A stretch of DNA of 64,000 nt, from NCBI RefSeq assembly GCF_018691265.1, contig NW_024881324.1, positions 1,640,230 to 1,704,229 of the forward strand, given 5' to 3'. Both the position numbers and the translations under genes were made by a program. A model generated the notes under the pieces. The model worked only from the letters and a program-made list of their open reading frames with translations, did not search any database and was not told the origin of the DNA. Position 1 is the first letter of the stretch. Every line of letters begins with the position of its first letter. This document shows positions 37,151 through 50,300 of this stretch, one piece after another. The DNA is from Tyto alba. Its lineage: Eukaryota > Chordata > Aves > Strigiformes > Tytonidae.

Positions 37151-38970
37151 TCAGAGAAAAAATAAAAATAAGAATCCATATATATGGTCAAGACTTCCTG
37201 GGAAGAGATATAAGTGAGCCACAGAGATCTTGTACGGTGAGTCTGATTTCCAGGCCACCTCAGATCTGCCGCACTGTTGCAGACCAACTTTGATGTGCAC
37301 GAATAATGGGTCAGAGACATCCAGGACACTTTAAACTCATGGCAGATGATCTGAACAAATCATCTGTGCATGCACAATGCTCAAATATCAAATTTGCAGG
37401 TGTCCAGAGGCTCCCAGGGAACCACAGTTCTCACCAAACTATACTGGAAGAGATCAAATTATTTTTTCAATTTTCTTGTGAAAAAGCATCTCTGGAAACT
37501 CATATGCCTGGTGGCCTGAGGAATTCTGCAGAAATCATGAAGAGGAGCACAATAGAAGTAGGTAATAGAAAGGTGAAGAATGAGTGAAAAAATATCACCT
37601 GCTGGAAATCAGGATCTCTTCACAGTTAGTGACAGCAATTATTGCGATCAGAAGAGGTGATGGTCAAGTAGAAAGAGCATCTGTAATGTCTGTATTATCT
37701 AAACACCTACAAGTAAGGCACTGACACACATCTAAAAGATCAGAGAAAAGAGAGAGCAGAAAGAGGAATTAAAAAGGAGAATGCTGGAGTATCACAGTAT
37801 TTCCCAGTTGTATCCAATTCCATCTGGCTTATAAGACCTATTCCTTGTCAAATTCAACTTTATTGATTTTTTGCAAATAAATCACTGCCTAAGTCTAATT
37901 TTATAAACAACCTTGCTGAGTGTAATGGAATGGATGAATTCTCAGAAGGTGTAAAACCAGTGTAGCTGACTCTACAACAGTCCTTCTCACTCTGTTCTTT
38001 ACTTTAAAGGCCAGTGGGGTGAGGACAGATAAGGTCAGACCATGTTGTCATTTCCAGTAATCTGGAAATACAGTCTGGATCAAAACTAAAGAGCTCTAAT
38101 TTGCAGTGGTCTACCTTCAGGGAAGAAAAAGTAAAGGAGGGAGGAAATGTTCCTGGGGCCAGATGTACCTTTGACTTACCAGTTATCCCATTTCTCACCT
38201 GGCACAGTTGAAGGTTTGGTCTGGTGAGAAATTAGTGTTTGCATTGCCCCTTTAAAGATGTGGTCTGAAAGCACTTTATGAGCCATGTGTATTAGTGTTC
38301 ATATTTGTGTGGGTCTGTTGAGTTTTAATCAATCAGCCTTGTTTCAGAGGACTTTAATTTTGCTCTCATTAAGTATGTGTGAGTTTTGTGTGTGTGCAGG
38401 TGCATATATTTATCCCTGTCAGCATTCAGAAAATTACATGCCCCTAGTTAACATATTGTACAATACTACAAATTCTCATGAATATCACTTATCGCAAAGG
38501 ATACGTTCATCCAGTGGAACGGAATGGAAACTTTTCTAATTTTCAAACAAATTGCCTCTGCTAAATACACAGATATTTACCGTCTATACTTTTTTTGTAT
38601 AATTCTTGTAAAGTATAACTGAATTTGTATTTCCAGAGAGAGTCCCTTACAAAACCACTGTCCAGAATTTCAGACATTAAAATAGCTCCGAAAAATATTT
38701 AGAGCTGAGACACACTAACATATATCTCTTGTGTTGTCCTCACGTGATAGCTTTGCTCCAGTGGATGATAGCAGTTGATGTGATGTGGAGTTTTTAGGTA
38801 ACCATATAATCACAGCAAAAATACAAAGGCAAATAAAGCAAATTACATGTTAAGTAAGATTTCAGGTGTTTATCCTCACCAAACTGAAATTGCACCTATG
38901 TCACATTTTAACCCACTGTAACTTAAGTAACTTGTTTCACTGCACATAAAAACTTCTCTGCAACTCCTCT

Positions 38971-38988
38971 GTCTTTCTTTCTTTCTTC
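38971..38988. repeat. Short (CTTT)n tract
   Basis: A few CTTT units occur in a row (GTCTTTCTTTCTTTCTTC). It is a minor simple repeat. Confidence 0.8.
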
Positions 38989-39318
38989 AGTACCACTTGT
39001 AACCTTTAGTCCTTTCATTCTTACTTTGGGCTACAAGGGTATAAAACCTGTAATTAACAACTCCTTTATTGCCTCTACAATAGTAATTGCTGTGTATAGC
39101 CTTGAGGTACTAAGAATAAAAAATCATTTTCCTCTCCCTGCCCCTTATATTTAACTAGCACTCCACAGTTATTGTTAGGATCTTGCCAAAACTTCACCTT
39201 TCGCAAGAACCTTGTGATAAAAGTGTAATCCCCACCCAGTGACCTCTGCATGCAACAATCAATACTTATGCTGTAATATTTCCCCTTTTTGCTGTTTCAG
39301 AGCAGCCTTTTTTAAAAG

Positions 39319-39335
39319 AAAAAAAAAAAACAAAA

Positions 39336-39366
<31 letters not shown>
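39319..39366. repeat. A-rich tract with a 30-nt poly(A) run
   Basis: Twelve A, then CAAAAC and a run of 30 A (39337-39366). It may be the tail of an unrecognised plus-strand retroposon, but the upstream sequence shows no SINE or LINE body that I know. Confidence 0.9.
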
Positions 39367-39367
<1 letters not shown>

Positions 39368-42300
39368 AGGCTGGGAAGAGATTAGATTATCAATTATCAT
39401 GAAACTGTCTGCAACTTCAAAGGGTTGCAGAGCAAGGGAAACCATAGTTTATCAGGACTGTAAGCGTCCTGCAATTATCTCTCATGTCACCCAGATGTAG
39501 AGCAGTAGTTGGGGGAATAGCTTGGGTCTGTGGTGAGAGACTGGGCTGGTGGAAAAATATAAAAGCAGCATTTTCTTTGGAACATGAATCATTGGTTTTG
39601 GGTCAGATATTGACAATAAGTAGGATCTTGAATGTGTTAACTACAAGCAGCTCAATCCAATATACTCATGTATCTATGCAGCGTGAGCATTTTATCGATA
39701 AGCAGACATGGGACACTCTCTTTTTCCCTGAAACTCCAATTTTTACGTAGGTCAACAGATTGTTAATAGTGTGTCAAAGAATGATACATTGATAGTCAGT
39801 AAAACTGCAAGATGTTTGTCCTCAGTCATTCCCACAAGTATTAAGCCTAGGGGTTTGCACAAGAAAACAGCTTTGCAAGTCAAGTAAAACACAGAAGTTT
39901 GGAAGCAAAACTCCAGCTACTGACATCACTTCCTGATGCAACGTGGCATTTTTGTTTGGTCTTGTTTTCCAGTGGGATTCATGAGGCTCCAGTTTGACCA
40001 GTGATATCTTAAGGCCAGGAACAATGGAAAATTAATGTAATGTTTATTAATACATAGAAAAAGCCTCCAGCTATACAGAGCACCAAATAAAAACAATTAA
40101 ACTAGCATGTAGTCACAAGTCTGGTTAATGTGCAACTTTCTGTGTCAGGGTATGATATACTGAATGAGAATAAGTTCATAAGGGAATTTTACTTAGTTAT
40201 GTTCCACCTCACTACCCTTTTATTCCACCCAATATATAAGCCAAATATTTACCCTTGACCATGACCACACAAGGACAAGAAAAATACAGTTAGGAAAGCA
40301 GGATAATTTTATTTGGCATAAACAGGACTGGTCCTTAATACGTGTAACAAAGATAAGGAAGTGTAATACTAATGTGTTTAACTTACACAGTGTACAAGAG
40401 GATCTCAATGCACTTCACAGTAATGGAGATATTATCATGAAGTTTATGTATAATGAGCTTTACTCTACCATGGACAGATGGTAACAGTTCCCACCACCAA
40501 AAATGTGCATGGGAGAGGAACAACAGAAGAGAGGCACAACTGGTCTGACATAGTAGAACAGAATAAATAATGTTAGAAGCATTATTTTCTTCCCTCCATT
40601 TTGTTTCTTCACAGTTGTTTCTCCATGATACAGCACTGGGGTTTTTATTGTTATTGACATTTCCGTGGGATTGCTTATCACCCAAGAGGCTGGATAATGC
40701 CTAAGCTGAGACCAAATACCAATATATGGTTTCCTTATGCTTTGAGCCAAGCAAACTCTAAAGTTGAGAAAATCTAAACCTTGAGGGAGCCGGGAAGATT
40801 AAGAAATCATAAACTGTGTGCTGAATGGGATATCTGGGCCCATTTGACCTTTTTATTTCTTGTTAAAGTAAGAAACAGGCCATGTACCAAAGTTAATAAC
40901 ATTAGTAATAAATAAAAAAGTTCTCAGGAGCATATCTGACAAAGAACTAGAATTTAGTTCCTCTCACAAGAAACTAGAAAGAAAAACTAAAACCTTTCAC
41001 AGCGTATGTATTACTTCAATCTCCAGGTGGCTGTTAAGCAGGCAATGTAGGAGTCCTTCAGATTCCTGATGACCCTCTGAGGACTTGCTGGGCATGGAGC
41101 ACAGTATTTCAAATAAATAGTAAATACAGAGACTATGGCCCACTGCTTCATAGGGTATCTGGTATCTATCCCATTAGGGGTCTCTGATGGCCTATTGGAA
41201 TACTAAGAGGTCAAAGGGTTGAAAAATGAGAGAAAAATAGGGAATCAAGATAATTTTTTTGTGGACAGTTTTGTGGCTCATCTTTCCACAGCTGTCATTT
41301 TGCCACCTGCTGGTTTTTAACCTACTTCTCTTCAAATAAAGTGACTGTAGTTGCAATCTAATCCACTGATTCCTCATACAATTACAGAGATAAATCCAAA
41401 CCTGATATATGCTTAGAATCTACTCTCCCAAGTTGCTGTACATTTGGCCTTGTCTCAAAAAAACATTGGCAAGACAGGATACCCATCTTTGACCACTGCA
41501 TGGTAAGGACCTTGAAAGATTACAGAATAGTGTTTGGTGTGAGATATTGTGAATGGGATTGGACTTTTTGGGTTACTTGTTTTTCTTTAGACCTCGTGTC
41601 TCCAGATGCAGAGAGGTAGGGTGTTCCTATGAAAAAAAGTTTTCTGTCGTGTTTGATAATGTATTTTGTCTGCATATGATACACTGATACAACCTGGGAC
41701 TGATTTCCCTTGATGATAGCTGAAAGATAAAACAATTTCAAACATGCTGCATTTAGAGCCAATATGCAGAGATGAATTTTCCTTTAGTCAAATCTAACTT
41801 TTACTTAGTTAGAAGTATGCTATTTTTTATACTAGAAAACCTTCAGAAATACTAAGATTTAAAATACAGGCTTCCTACAGATTTATATGACATTGCTTCT
41901 AATCTTCAATGATGTCATGGTGTCAGATGAAACAGTTTCCTTGGGGGGAAAAAAGTGCAACTAATCAGTTAAACCCATTTAGGAATTAACTTGAGCATCT
42001 TATTGTCAGATTAAACGCTGAAGATTGCCAATGTTCTTTTGCCAGTGTTAACAGCAGGCACACAATTATTTCATGTATATTTCAGATGAGAAAGATGAAA
42101 GATATCTCTTTGTAAAATGTTGTGGTACATCATGTCTATAGTAGAAATGCAGGTGGACCTTAGCTGGTCAAGCCTCCTTTTTTTCCCTGTTTTACTGAAG
42201 GAATGTCCTTTCTAGAAGAAACACACATGTGTATTTGTAATGAAATAAAATATTATTTCCTTCCTTCAGGCAATCAAGGAAATGAGTTCTCTGTCATATG

Positions 42301-42599
42301 CAACTTTTCATGTGATTTTCTCCCTTATTTTTTCACTCAGAAGGCAGTTAAAGGGGATGGAAAGGACACTATGATCTCCAGGTGAGTCTTGCTTGCGTTC
42401 TGAGCTGGGCAGAGCCTCCCTAACCATCTAATTAGACTTTAAATGAGAATCAGAAGTGCACTTCTGAAGCAAATCTTGCCATGGATGCAATGTACCAGCC
42501 TAAGTATGGAGCAATCTCAGAGACATAAACTGGACTCTGTTCGGATGAAACTGTAGCAGAAGCTGCTCTCCCACTGGTAGGGCACATCAGAGCTATTCT

Positions 42600-42815
42600 A
42601 GAAGAAACGTCCCCAAAAGGCGCATGGCGTGGGTGCTGGGGCCTCGGGACCGGCTGCGTCACTCCACTCAGCCCCTCTACAGCGCTGCCCCACTGGCTAA
42701 CACAGACTGAGCCACACGCTTGGCCCCGGCCTCCTGATGTCCTGGGGGCAGGGGCAGGAGGGACTACCTTGGGGGACCAGGTTGGCCCATGATGCACAGC
42801 TTGCGCTGCACGTGC
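42600..42815. other. Isolated CpG-rich patch
   Basis: About twelve CpG dinucleotides fall within roughly 220 bp, against very few in the surrounding kilobases, and the GC content is visibly higher. The patch underlies a 132-codon minus-strand open frame (42848-42450) with no recognised domain. It could be a small regulatory CpG islet, the decayed remnant of a GC-rich element, or a fragment of a retrogene. None of these can be decided here. Confidence 0.5.
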
Positions 42816-42964
42816 TCGTCTGAGCACAGGGACAATTAAATACAACATTTGACATAAACAACATCCCGGTGGATCAAGGACACCTTGCTAGTCAAACTGT
42901 TATTTGTGTAACTGGAGGGTTATATAAATCAGCAGGCTTTGGGGGTAAAAACCGTTTGTTTGTC

Positions 42965-43115
42965 AAGACTCTGTATAGTGTCTGGTGCAGGGAGGCCCTG
43001 ATCCATGACCTAGCCTCTAGGCACAACCAAAACACAATAAAAAGAATTTGCTTGGCCACTGGGCAAACAGAAGAGAAAGATAGCTCCTGCCCTGCAGAGC
43101 TTGCCTCTCTTGGTA
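42965..43115. repeat. Ancient interspersed repeat relic (GCCCTGATCC / CCTGCAGAGCTTGC)
   Basis: The stretch contains GAGGCCCTGATCCATGACCT, then AGCCTCTAGGCACAACC and AACACAATAAAA, and further on CTCCTGCCCTGCAGAGCTTG. In order these resemble a common amniote repeat of the form 'gccctgatcctggtt', 'gcctctaggcactacc', 'atacaaataa' and 'gtccctgccccaaagagctt'. The order of the blocks is kept, which strengthens the match. Family name uncertain (old CR1/L3-type or MIR-like tail). Confidence 0.55.
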
Positions 43116-43810
43116 ATAAGGGGATGGTTCTTTCATATATAGACAGCTTAGATTTGCTTAGATATCAGGAAACAAACTGAGTATCTAAGTCCACACATCC
43201 CCCCCTCGGTAAGCAATTGCATGATCTGAAGTCTTGGGAATGAAATGATCATTTAGCTAAAAGTTTACTGAAGTCAAAAAGCCAAGACAGAAACAAGATA
43301 ATGTTTTCAATATTCTTGACAAAGGGCACAACATAAGAGTTAAAATGTATGTAAATTAGAGCCAGCTGGTAGAAGCAGGCATCAGTTCATAAAAGAGGAG
43401 GTAGGCATACCAGTTTACACCAGATGAAGAACATGTCTGAAGAACATACATTTAAGTATCCGCCTTGGTACCTGCCTTGTCTATCACATGCAACCATCCT
43501 AACTGGCTCATGCAAATACAGGTTTTGTGTATCCAGCACAAACAAGAATGTGCTCCTTGCAATTTGTATCCCTATATACAAGCATATGATATTCTTGCTG
43601 CCCCAAATGTTTGATCATTTACCCTACCAAACCCTTAATTTTTTGCCCTTGCAATCATTTCCTGGTGGAGCTGACTCAAGGCTTCTTCACTGCACAGGCA
43701 AAATGGCAACCTGTCATCACGAGATTAAGGACCCAGGTCTCCAGTCATAGGAAGGAGCAGAGGTGGGATGAGGTGGATCCAAGATGCAGCGTTGCTGGCA
43801 GAAAGACCCC

Positions 43811-43944
43811 TGGGAAAGCCAGGCTTGCTGCTGCTGCCAGGGGGAGGCAGTACTGGGGGATGCTCTGCCAGCAGTAGCTGCTGAGCCACATGCCCCTTGT
43901 TCTCTTGGGGCCAACAGAAGCCAAGGCTTACCAGGGCTTTCCCA
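43811..43944. repeat. Short inverted repeat around a GC-rich patch
   Basis: TGGGAAAGCC (43811-43820) has an exact inverted copy GGCTTTCCCA (43935-43944), about 114 bp apart, in a GC-richer patch with CTG/CAG-type triplets. The arms are only 10 bp, so this may be chance. Confidence 0.45.
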
Positions 43945-44511
43945 GCAGGACCGTGACCATGCTCCTTCTTAAAGTCACTACCTGTTTTGTGTAGTCAATG
44001 AGGCAGTTTCCAGCTTAGAGGCACAGCTGAGGGCACTCTGGCTTCATGAATTTCTTAAAATGGTTTCACAACCAAAGGCAACATTTCACTAAACTGCTCC
44101 CTCAGGTAGGTCAACTGTTTGTATCAACCATAAGCATATAACCATGTAGGTGAAGATAAAGTCAGATAGATGGGAATTTGGTGATGTGAGTAGCTCATAG
44201 TTTAGTCATTTCAGAAGATAAAGGTTGCTCATTTCTCGAAGCATGGTCAGAAACACAATTCATATGAATTTATTCTTTTTTTCTGTACCACTGAAAGTAA
44301 TAACTATGTGTGCATTGTTCTTGTGTCCAAGAAACCATGCAACTAAAAGTCCTCTTCTATGTCACACATTTGTGCAGGTCTTATTGGAAAGCAGTCATCC
44401 ATCTGTCCCTCACCTGAACATTTCCTTACTTTATCATTATGAATTGCTGTTTTATAAATGCTGGGCCAACTCTGTGCTGGAGTGTATTACTGAAGTTCCC
44501 ATGCCTGATGG

Positions 44512-44590
44512 ATTTCAAATCTAGAAGAGATCATCTCCTCTGACAACCTCAGTGACCCAGACCACAGAGTTTAACTCACCCACCCCCATA
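44512..44590. repeat. Ancient interspersed repeat relic (GATCATCTCCTCTGAC)
   Basis: The stretch CAAATCTAGAAGAGATCATC, then TCCTCTGACAACCTCAGTGA and CCCAGACCACAGAGTTTAAC, resembles an amniote repeat of the form 'gatcatctagtctgacctcc', 'ataacacaggcca' and 'gaacttcaccca' that is frequent in turtle and crocodile DNA. Order and spacing are kept. It is diverged; family name uncertain. Confidence 0.5.
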
Positions 44591-44774
44591 TTAAGGTGTA
44601 GCACATACACGGACCTGCATGAGCAGCGACTCTATGAAACAGAAAAACAGCAAGCTGCCAATCTAAAGTGACTTTTATTAAATATATACAAAAAGCATGA
44701 AGGAGGAAATAAATGAATGTCTTAGGGCACGATTTACCTCATCTAAACCTTTAAGCTAAACAACAAAAAATTCA

Positions 44775-44810
44775 GCTAGGTCTCTCATCTGATGCTAGGT
44801 CTCTCATCTG
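44775..44810. repeat. Tandem duplication, 19 bp x 2
   Basis: The unit GCTAGGTCTCTCATCTGAT is directly followed by a second copy that matches for 17 bases. Confidence 0.9.
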
Positions 44811-45029
44811 TCTGTGCAGTCAATGGATGAGTACCTCAGTATGAGTCATCCCACTTGCCTAGACTTTTTTTCTGGGAAGACAGTGGAATAACCCCTGGGG
44901 CAGATGCTTGTCATTTTCACTTATGAGAGAGGGAGTGTAGGTAACTGAGCTAGGCCAAACACTTGCCTATTAATAAGACAGGATTCAGGTGAGACAAATG
45001 TCACCTGAAGAAAGAAAACACTGATTGCA

Positions 45030-45048
45030 TTTTTTTTTTTTTTTTTTT
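45030..45048. repeat. poly(T) run, 19 nt
   Basis: A simple run of 19 T; a second run of 14 T lies at 45381-45394. Confidence 0.92.
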
Positions 45049-47302
45049 AAGTGAAAAGACATTGGAGGCTTCATTGCAGCACCTAGAGAAGTGAACCCTG
45101 CCCATGTCAAGTACTTGGTTTAGGAGGGTTGTCGGTGGCTCAGGCCTTCTCAGTGAGGTAGGGATGTGTCTTTAACCTTCATCTATGGGCCTAAGCACAA
45201 ATGGCCTAAGTGGGGTATGCAAAAGGATCTTGCCTGATTTCTGCAGGTCTCAGTTCAGCAACTGGCTGCTTATGAAAGTATAGCTCAATGAGAATTGTTG
45301 ATGACCTAAGTAAGAAGGTCATTTTTTAGGTTTCCAGCATTCGATACAAATAAGTTCTCTTAGTGTGAGGGTTGTAAAACTTTTTTTTTTTTTTCAGTAT
45401 TCATTTAGTCAGAAGTATTTATGTAAACATCACCGCTCTCTGCATACATTTGTATAAAGTTCTGTACATTATAAAATGTAGCAACAAACATCATAATTCC
45501 TTCAGGGTTAAGCACAGGGAGCACAGAGAAATAAGGAAATAATGTTTATGAGCAGGAAATGCTAGCTTGTAGCAGACTGATATATTTACACTTGTTCACT
45601 AAAATGTCACATTTACATATATCTATTTTTTAATTATATGTGAGCACTGTAGTACTCAGACTTGTTTACAGTGAGTGGATCCAGAGTACTGACTGCTGGT
45701 TTTAAATATAAATGGAGGAATAAATCAAACAAATACAGTATGAATGTGTAACTGGGAAGGTGATATGGTAAAATTCTTAATAATACATGATTTCCACAAA
45801 TTCAAAATTTTCTTAATTTACATCAAAATACAAGGAATTGTCTCTTTCAGATCAAGCTCTAGTTAGAGCCTTGGTTCCAAGGACATCACTGGGAAAATGT
45901 CCGTTGACATCAGTAGGTCCAACCAGTAGGTTGGACAAAAAAATCCAACCTTTGTGCAGTGCTCTCTGCCTTCTCCAGTGCTGAACAGAAATGTTGTATT
46001 CCTGCTCTGTGCTGGCATAAAGATACATAAGAGAAAAAGAATCATGGAAACAGAAAGCAGACCCTTTAAATATAAGCAGAGTGACTTTATGCAGGTGACT
46101 TTAACTGCTGTCAAGGGTAGTTATATTTCAGTTTTGTTCATGATATTTCAAGTTGCATGGGATAGGAGATTCTTGTTGGTACAGAGGGGAGAGGTAATGA
46201 GGATGGAAATTTTAATCTAGGCCCTCAACATATGTCAAATGACAACTTCACTGTACCAGATAGGTTCTAGCCATGTGTGTTAGAAGCTAAAAGCTACCTG
46301 AACTGTCTTCCTCATTCAGCTTCCCACATGTTACTGCTGCGAGAAAAGCCCGAATGCATTTGTGACAGTGCAATATATTTGTTGCTAGCATTGTAAGAAG
46401 TGCATGCGGAGTAGCAATCTTTTTTTCTTTAAAAGCTCTGTTGCTAATCTTCATTTAAAATAATAACGATTCCTATGCATCTTTAAAAGTTGAAGCCCAA
46501 CTCATTAGTTTAAAGGAAATACTGAAGTCAGTATAAGGGTTATTTTCATTCCAGGCCATGTCGGTGTGAACATTATCAATTGATCTAGGATTTAAGTGAC
46601 CTGTCTGGAATGCTTGACAAACAAATTTTTCTCATGAATTATACATATTACTGAAAACCATACTTAATGGGAGACTGGGAAGAGGGCAGGTATTTCCATC
46701 ACCTAGGGGTGAAAGCCCTGCAAATTAACAACAAGACGGTTCATTGAAGCAGATAATGGATTGGTCTGTGAAAACAAGAAATCTTTGTGGGAATGACTGT
46801 GATTATTCATATAGTCTCTTTGCTAATTATTGCTAGTATGAACATTATTTTAACTGCTTTTAAGAACCTTGGAAATGATGTGACTTGTCAACAGTGTTGT
46901 GAAACACTGCAATATAGAAGACATAAGCAGCACGCACTCCTTCATTGGAAAACTTTGTGTTTGATCATGGAATCAAAATATGCAGACCATATTTATTTTT
47001 ACGTCATGCATATGTGCCTGGCTAGCAAAAGGAAATAATAGAGAAAAGGAATCTTTAAAAAATTAGAGGTATGATGTATCAGCACAGAGAAATTATATTA
47101 GAGCTGACCAGCTACCTAACTAACACGATGCAGAGGGCAGGATGTTCTGACTAGAGAGGATGGGAAAGGGCTAACCCTGAAATGCTCATTCCCACATTCA
47201 AATTCAATGCCTAATAATGCCTAAACATCCATGTGATAAGAGAAATCAGTGTTATTTGGAGAGAGCCTAAAAACAATGTCCTGCTAAGAGCTATATAGCA
47301 CA

Positions 47303-47319
47303 ATATATATATATATATA
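47303..47319. repeat. (AT)n microsatellite
   Basis: About eight AT dinucleotides, followed by an ACAC-containing stretch. Confidence 0.9.
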
Positions 47320-50300
47320 CACTACACACAAGCCATTTTCCATTAAAGTGATTTCCATTTTTTCCTTTGTACCTGTTAACAGGCATAAACACTGAGACTT
47401 AAATGATAACTTAGGCATGTGTATTTTGTGAGGTTCTACTCCTTCTGTTTTTGTCACTGTTCCTTTCAGAAGTCACATCTGTGCTTCTTTTCCATTTTCA
47501 TTTACTACTTTCAGCTATTCCAGGAGACTTTAAGATTTGCAGTGTTATTCATTATATCTTCTATTGCCAGCATTACTTGCCTTTTGAAAGAACACTAGAT
47601 AACTAGCTTTAAAATTAACCATCATGACAGTATCTTCACCTTCTGGCATAATTTCATTCTTGATTGCTTTATTCCTAGCCAGGCGTTATTTCCTAGAATT
47701 AACATTTTAAGGCCAGAGGGATCTATCTAAGAGCCTTCTCTAGCCTCTTATGTAATACTGGCCTTCAGATTTCATCTAAGAATTTTTTCATTTAAGTTCC
47801 ATATCTTTCAGCTGCTATCCTGCATGTGACTTTAAAGACATGCAGAGTAAAATTCATATGACGTGTTCACCTGTGAGCTAGTCCTGGAGCTTCTTCATCA
47901 AAATGGAATGGAAAAGGAAATAATAGATTCTTATCAGCTGTTACAAAAAAAGTTATCTTTCAGTCTTCCTAAAGAAGACTGGATGAACCAAGTGCTGTTT
48001 GCACATATCTGTGTCTCCCCATTAAATCTGAAGGAAGTCTGGATGACCTGCTCAGCAGCAGAGGTCCATGTAGAATACACCTGAAGTTAAACAAGAAGGC
48101 TCACACTCTCAGCTTTGATTTAAGGCCTTCAAGTGAGAGGAAACTCTCAAATTCTTTCAGTGACTAAATATAGTAGCAGATAAAAATTTACATCCAATTT
48201 CTAATCTGGATTTGAGTATTTTTTTTTTCACTATTGCCACTTCTCTCCATGCTCAGCTTCATTCTTACTCTGCAAAGCTGTGGAATGATGTTTTCTGTAA
48301 CTAATGCTGGAATGGTGTTCACCTTTACAGGGACAGGACTTTTTTGCATGGTCTCCTGTATGCTCTTGGACTAGAGGAACATTTTCTCTTCCTGAGCTTC
48401 TGTGGTCAGACAGGAGGAGAGATCACAGGATGCACAGTACAGTTTTATTCCTTCTTCCCATCCTTCCTACATATCATATCAACAGGTCATATTCATTTAT
48501 CACAAGTGACAGTAATAGTAAATCTATTGAGGAGCATCTTGGTCCTTATTTCTTTGCTGTAATTTCAGGTTTGATATCTTTCAGTACCCATAGCAAGATC
48601 ATATTAGAGGCACTGGGGACTTAACACATAAGGAGAAATTACTTTCAGGTCAGTACCTATGACATACTGCAAGATCATATGGCAGCATCATTTACCTTAT
48701 CCTGATAAAGGAAAAACTGGTTCTTGTGGAATAAGATTGCCAGAGATTGGCTTTCACCAAAAAGAGCCCCTGGAATCAAGTCGTATATGGTAATTCAGCT
48801 GACTTTCAGGGACACAGTTTAAGTAACATCCTTTGCCAGAAGGCTAAACACTTTGAAAAAGACAGCTGAATTACTAGAAATAAGGAATGGATTAAAAAGG
48901 CTTGTTTATTTTTTTAGTATAAACCAAGTGCCTCTTACTTATTAACATTCCATTACCTCCCAGATGTCTCTTTCTATTAATTTTTAAAATTGTCATGGCA
49001 AAATTATTGCATTCAAGAAACTTTAATATACTGGTATCAGTGGCCATGAAGACAAGATCACAGAAGACATTACACATATTGGGCTTGCTTCAGTGAAAGC
49101 AATGGCAAAACAATTTGTAGAAACTATTTAGCTATGTACGTTTCACTTGATCTCAGTTCTCCTGAAGATATTATTACAAATTATACTATTTGGTAGTGAT
49201 GTTTCACTAGCCAAAGCAGTTTGTCTTTTATATAGATGTTACATTTATTTTGCCTTGAGTATATGTCAGTGATGCTTGTGGAGGCATTGAAGATGCAAGA
49301 GAAAATAAAACATCTCCGGAAATAATTAGGTCACAGAAACTTTCTGACAAGCATGATGAGGTGAGATGCAATTAAACACCCACACAGTTTTCAATTAAAA
49401 TATTATTTCCACTGATAGTCTTTTAACTATGGACACTTACATTAACTATTGTAAACTACCTGCATGACTATTAAGTGTCACATTGGTAGAGTCAGCAATC
49501 ATATTACTTGCACAATTGTAAGCTAACTTTTTCTTCTTCCAAAAATATCAGAAAACAAAGAATACCGAGACATCCACCTGATTTACACCATCCTCCACCA
49601 AAAAATCTTCCTAGCAGATGTAATTTTAAAAATGTCATTTATTCTGAGAGCCTCATATAAAAGTTCTTACCAGCTTATAAATATCTGACTTCTATCCTAA
49701 TGTGTATACAGGAAACCTCAAGTTTATTTTGTCAAAGGTCTTTTATCATGGGTTGCGTAGACTGCCAGGGTTCCTGCATGCCACTAGCTTTTTAGATAAT
49801 ATTCAGTATTTTCATTGTAATTCTCTGGTCGTAGTCATTCATTTACAAAGCTTACTTGGTCTGGGCTAATAATCTTACAGATCATATCCTGCAGGCTGTC
49901 TGCTAGAATTTTTGCCAGAAGTTGAAAATTCCAATTAATTAGCAACAAGGACGAAGCTTCCTGAAGGCTTTGAGAACCCTACCCCAAATCTTATCTCACC
50001 ATTCCCACTTTCTTGATTGTTGTGAATTATGTATATTATTCAGCTGACCATATAATGTGTAAATTCAGTCTTCATAACTCATATTCATTCCCTAATATCT
50101 GCTAATTCAGCTTGTAACAGGCAGAGCTTTATATCTTGGGTTGTTAATTTTCTGTTTCCTGAAAAGTACAACACTGGCAAGAGCTTGATTCACTCCTTCT
50201 GAATCTAAGCATAAGTGTATTAATATTGCGGCAAGATTACAAATGCACTGTGTAAATACTATAATGTATTGTTTGACACCATCCACATGGCAACTTTTTA

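Noticed and set aside
39319..39366. poly(A) tract as the tail of a processed pseudogene or SINE
   Set aside because: No recognisable gene or SINE body precedes it and no flanking direct repeat was found.
40380..40470. Possible MIR/L3-type tail (TCAATGCACTTCACAGTAAT)
   Set aside because: Only one short block resembles the 'caaagcactttacaaa' motif, which is too little to call.
42450..42848. 132-codon minus-strand open frame over the CpG-rich patch
   Set aside because: GC-rich sequence gives long open frames by composition. No domain is recognised, so the patch is listed but the frame is not called as a gene.
44775..44810. Direct repeats as a CRISPR-like array
   Set aside because: There are only two adjacent copies with no spacers, in eukaryotic DNA. 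It is a simple tandem duplication.
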